A stretch of 12,784 nucleotides of DNA from F23-B02 sp963640555 (GTDB lineage Bacteria > Bacillota > Clostridia > Oscillospirales > Oscillospiraceae), in NCBI GenBank assembly GCA_963640555.1, contig CAVHZB010000058.1, positions 1-12,784 of the forward strand, in the 5' to 3' direction. The notes beneath the pieces were generated by a model. That model was given only the letters and a program-made list of their open reading frames with translations, was not told where the DNA came from and did no database searches. Position 1 is the stretch's first letter; every line of letters starts with the position of its first letter. The translations under genes were made by a program, and so were the position numbers. Below are positions 12,761 to 12,784 of this stretch, piece after piece.

Positions 12761-12784
12761 AAAAGCCGGAGCTATGCTCCGGCT
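12761..12784 (+). terminator. Probable terminator hairpin, cut by the window edge
   Basis: AGCCGGAGC (12764-12772) and GCTCCGGCT (12776-12784) form a perfect 9-bp stem around the loop TAT, with AAAA before it. The window stops where a T-tract would begin, so termination is likely but not shown. It follows the last exporter gene, consistent with the end of that operon. Confidence 0.65.

Overview
The window reads like the chromosome of a Gram-positive, Clostridia-type bacterium, most likely a gut or anaerobic Eubacteriales/Oscillospirales relative (inference). The grounds are near-consensus sigma-A promoters with TATAAT boxes, GGAGG ribosome binding sites in front of nearly every gene, dense operons, a TagG/TagH-like exporter with a TagF-like polymerase, and a CEO synthase-like dehydrogenase. 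No tRNA, rRNA, CRISPR array, insertion sequence or phage gene was seen. No stretch over 300 bases lacks a gene; the longest gap, 5315-5533, holds two divergent promoters.

Layout. Positions 1-144 are AT-rich and carry a leftward promoter for a gene off the left edge and a rightward promoter for a small coiled-coil protein with a DivIVA-like look (145-594). A bidirectional terminator (618-660) separates it from a leftward four-gene operon, in transcription order: a 749-residue tandem ATP-grasp protein (5314-3065), a N5-(carboxyethyl)ornithine synthase-like opine dehydrogenase (3051-2068), MoaA (2054-1098) and a MOSC-domain protein (1094-660). Gaps inside this operon are 3-13 bases.

A back-to-back promoter pair at 5371-5454 drives that operon leftward and, rightward, a surface-polymer locus: a second tandem ATP-grasp protein (5534-7549), a CDP-glycerol glycerophosphotransferase-like protein (7651-8862), a single-module ATP-grasp protein (8774-9823) and a small nucleotidyltransferase (9820-10416). 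A long hairpin with a T-tract (10434-10490) then appears to end this unit. Its left arm holds the -10 box of the next promoter, which serves the two-gene ABC exporter (10509-11279 permease; 11292-12740 ATPase with a membrane anchor and an outside domain). A 9-bp hairpin closes the window.

How it fits together (inference): the glycerophosphotransferase-like enzyme builds a teichoic-acid-like polymer, the nucleotidyltransferase activates a building block, the TagGH-like transporter exports the product, and the ATP-grasp proteins probably make amide or peptide-type bonds that decorate the polymer or its precursor. The most interesting features are that two ATP-grasp proteins each fuse a degenerate, probably inactive ATP-grasp module to an intact one, and that one of them is co-transcribed with an enzyme family making carboxyethyl amino acids. 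This suggests an undescribed opine-type amino acid decoration of a surface polymer.
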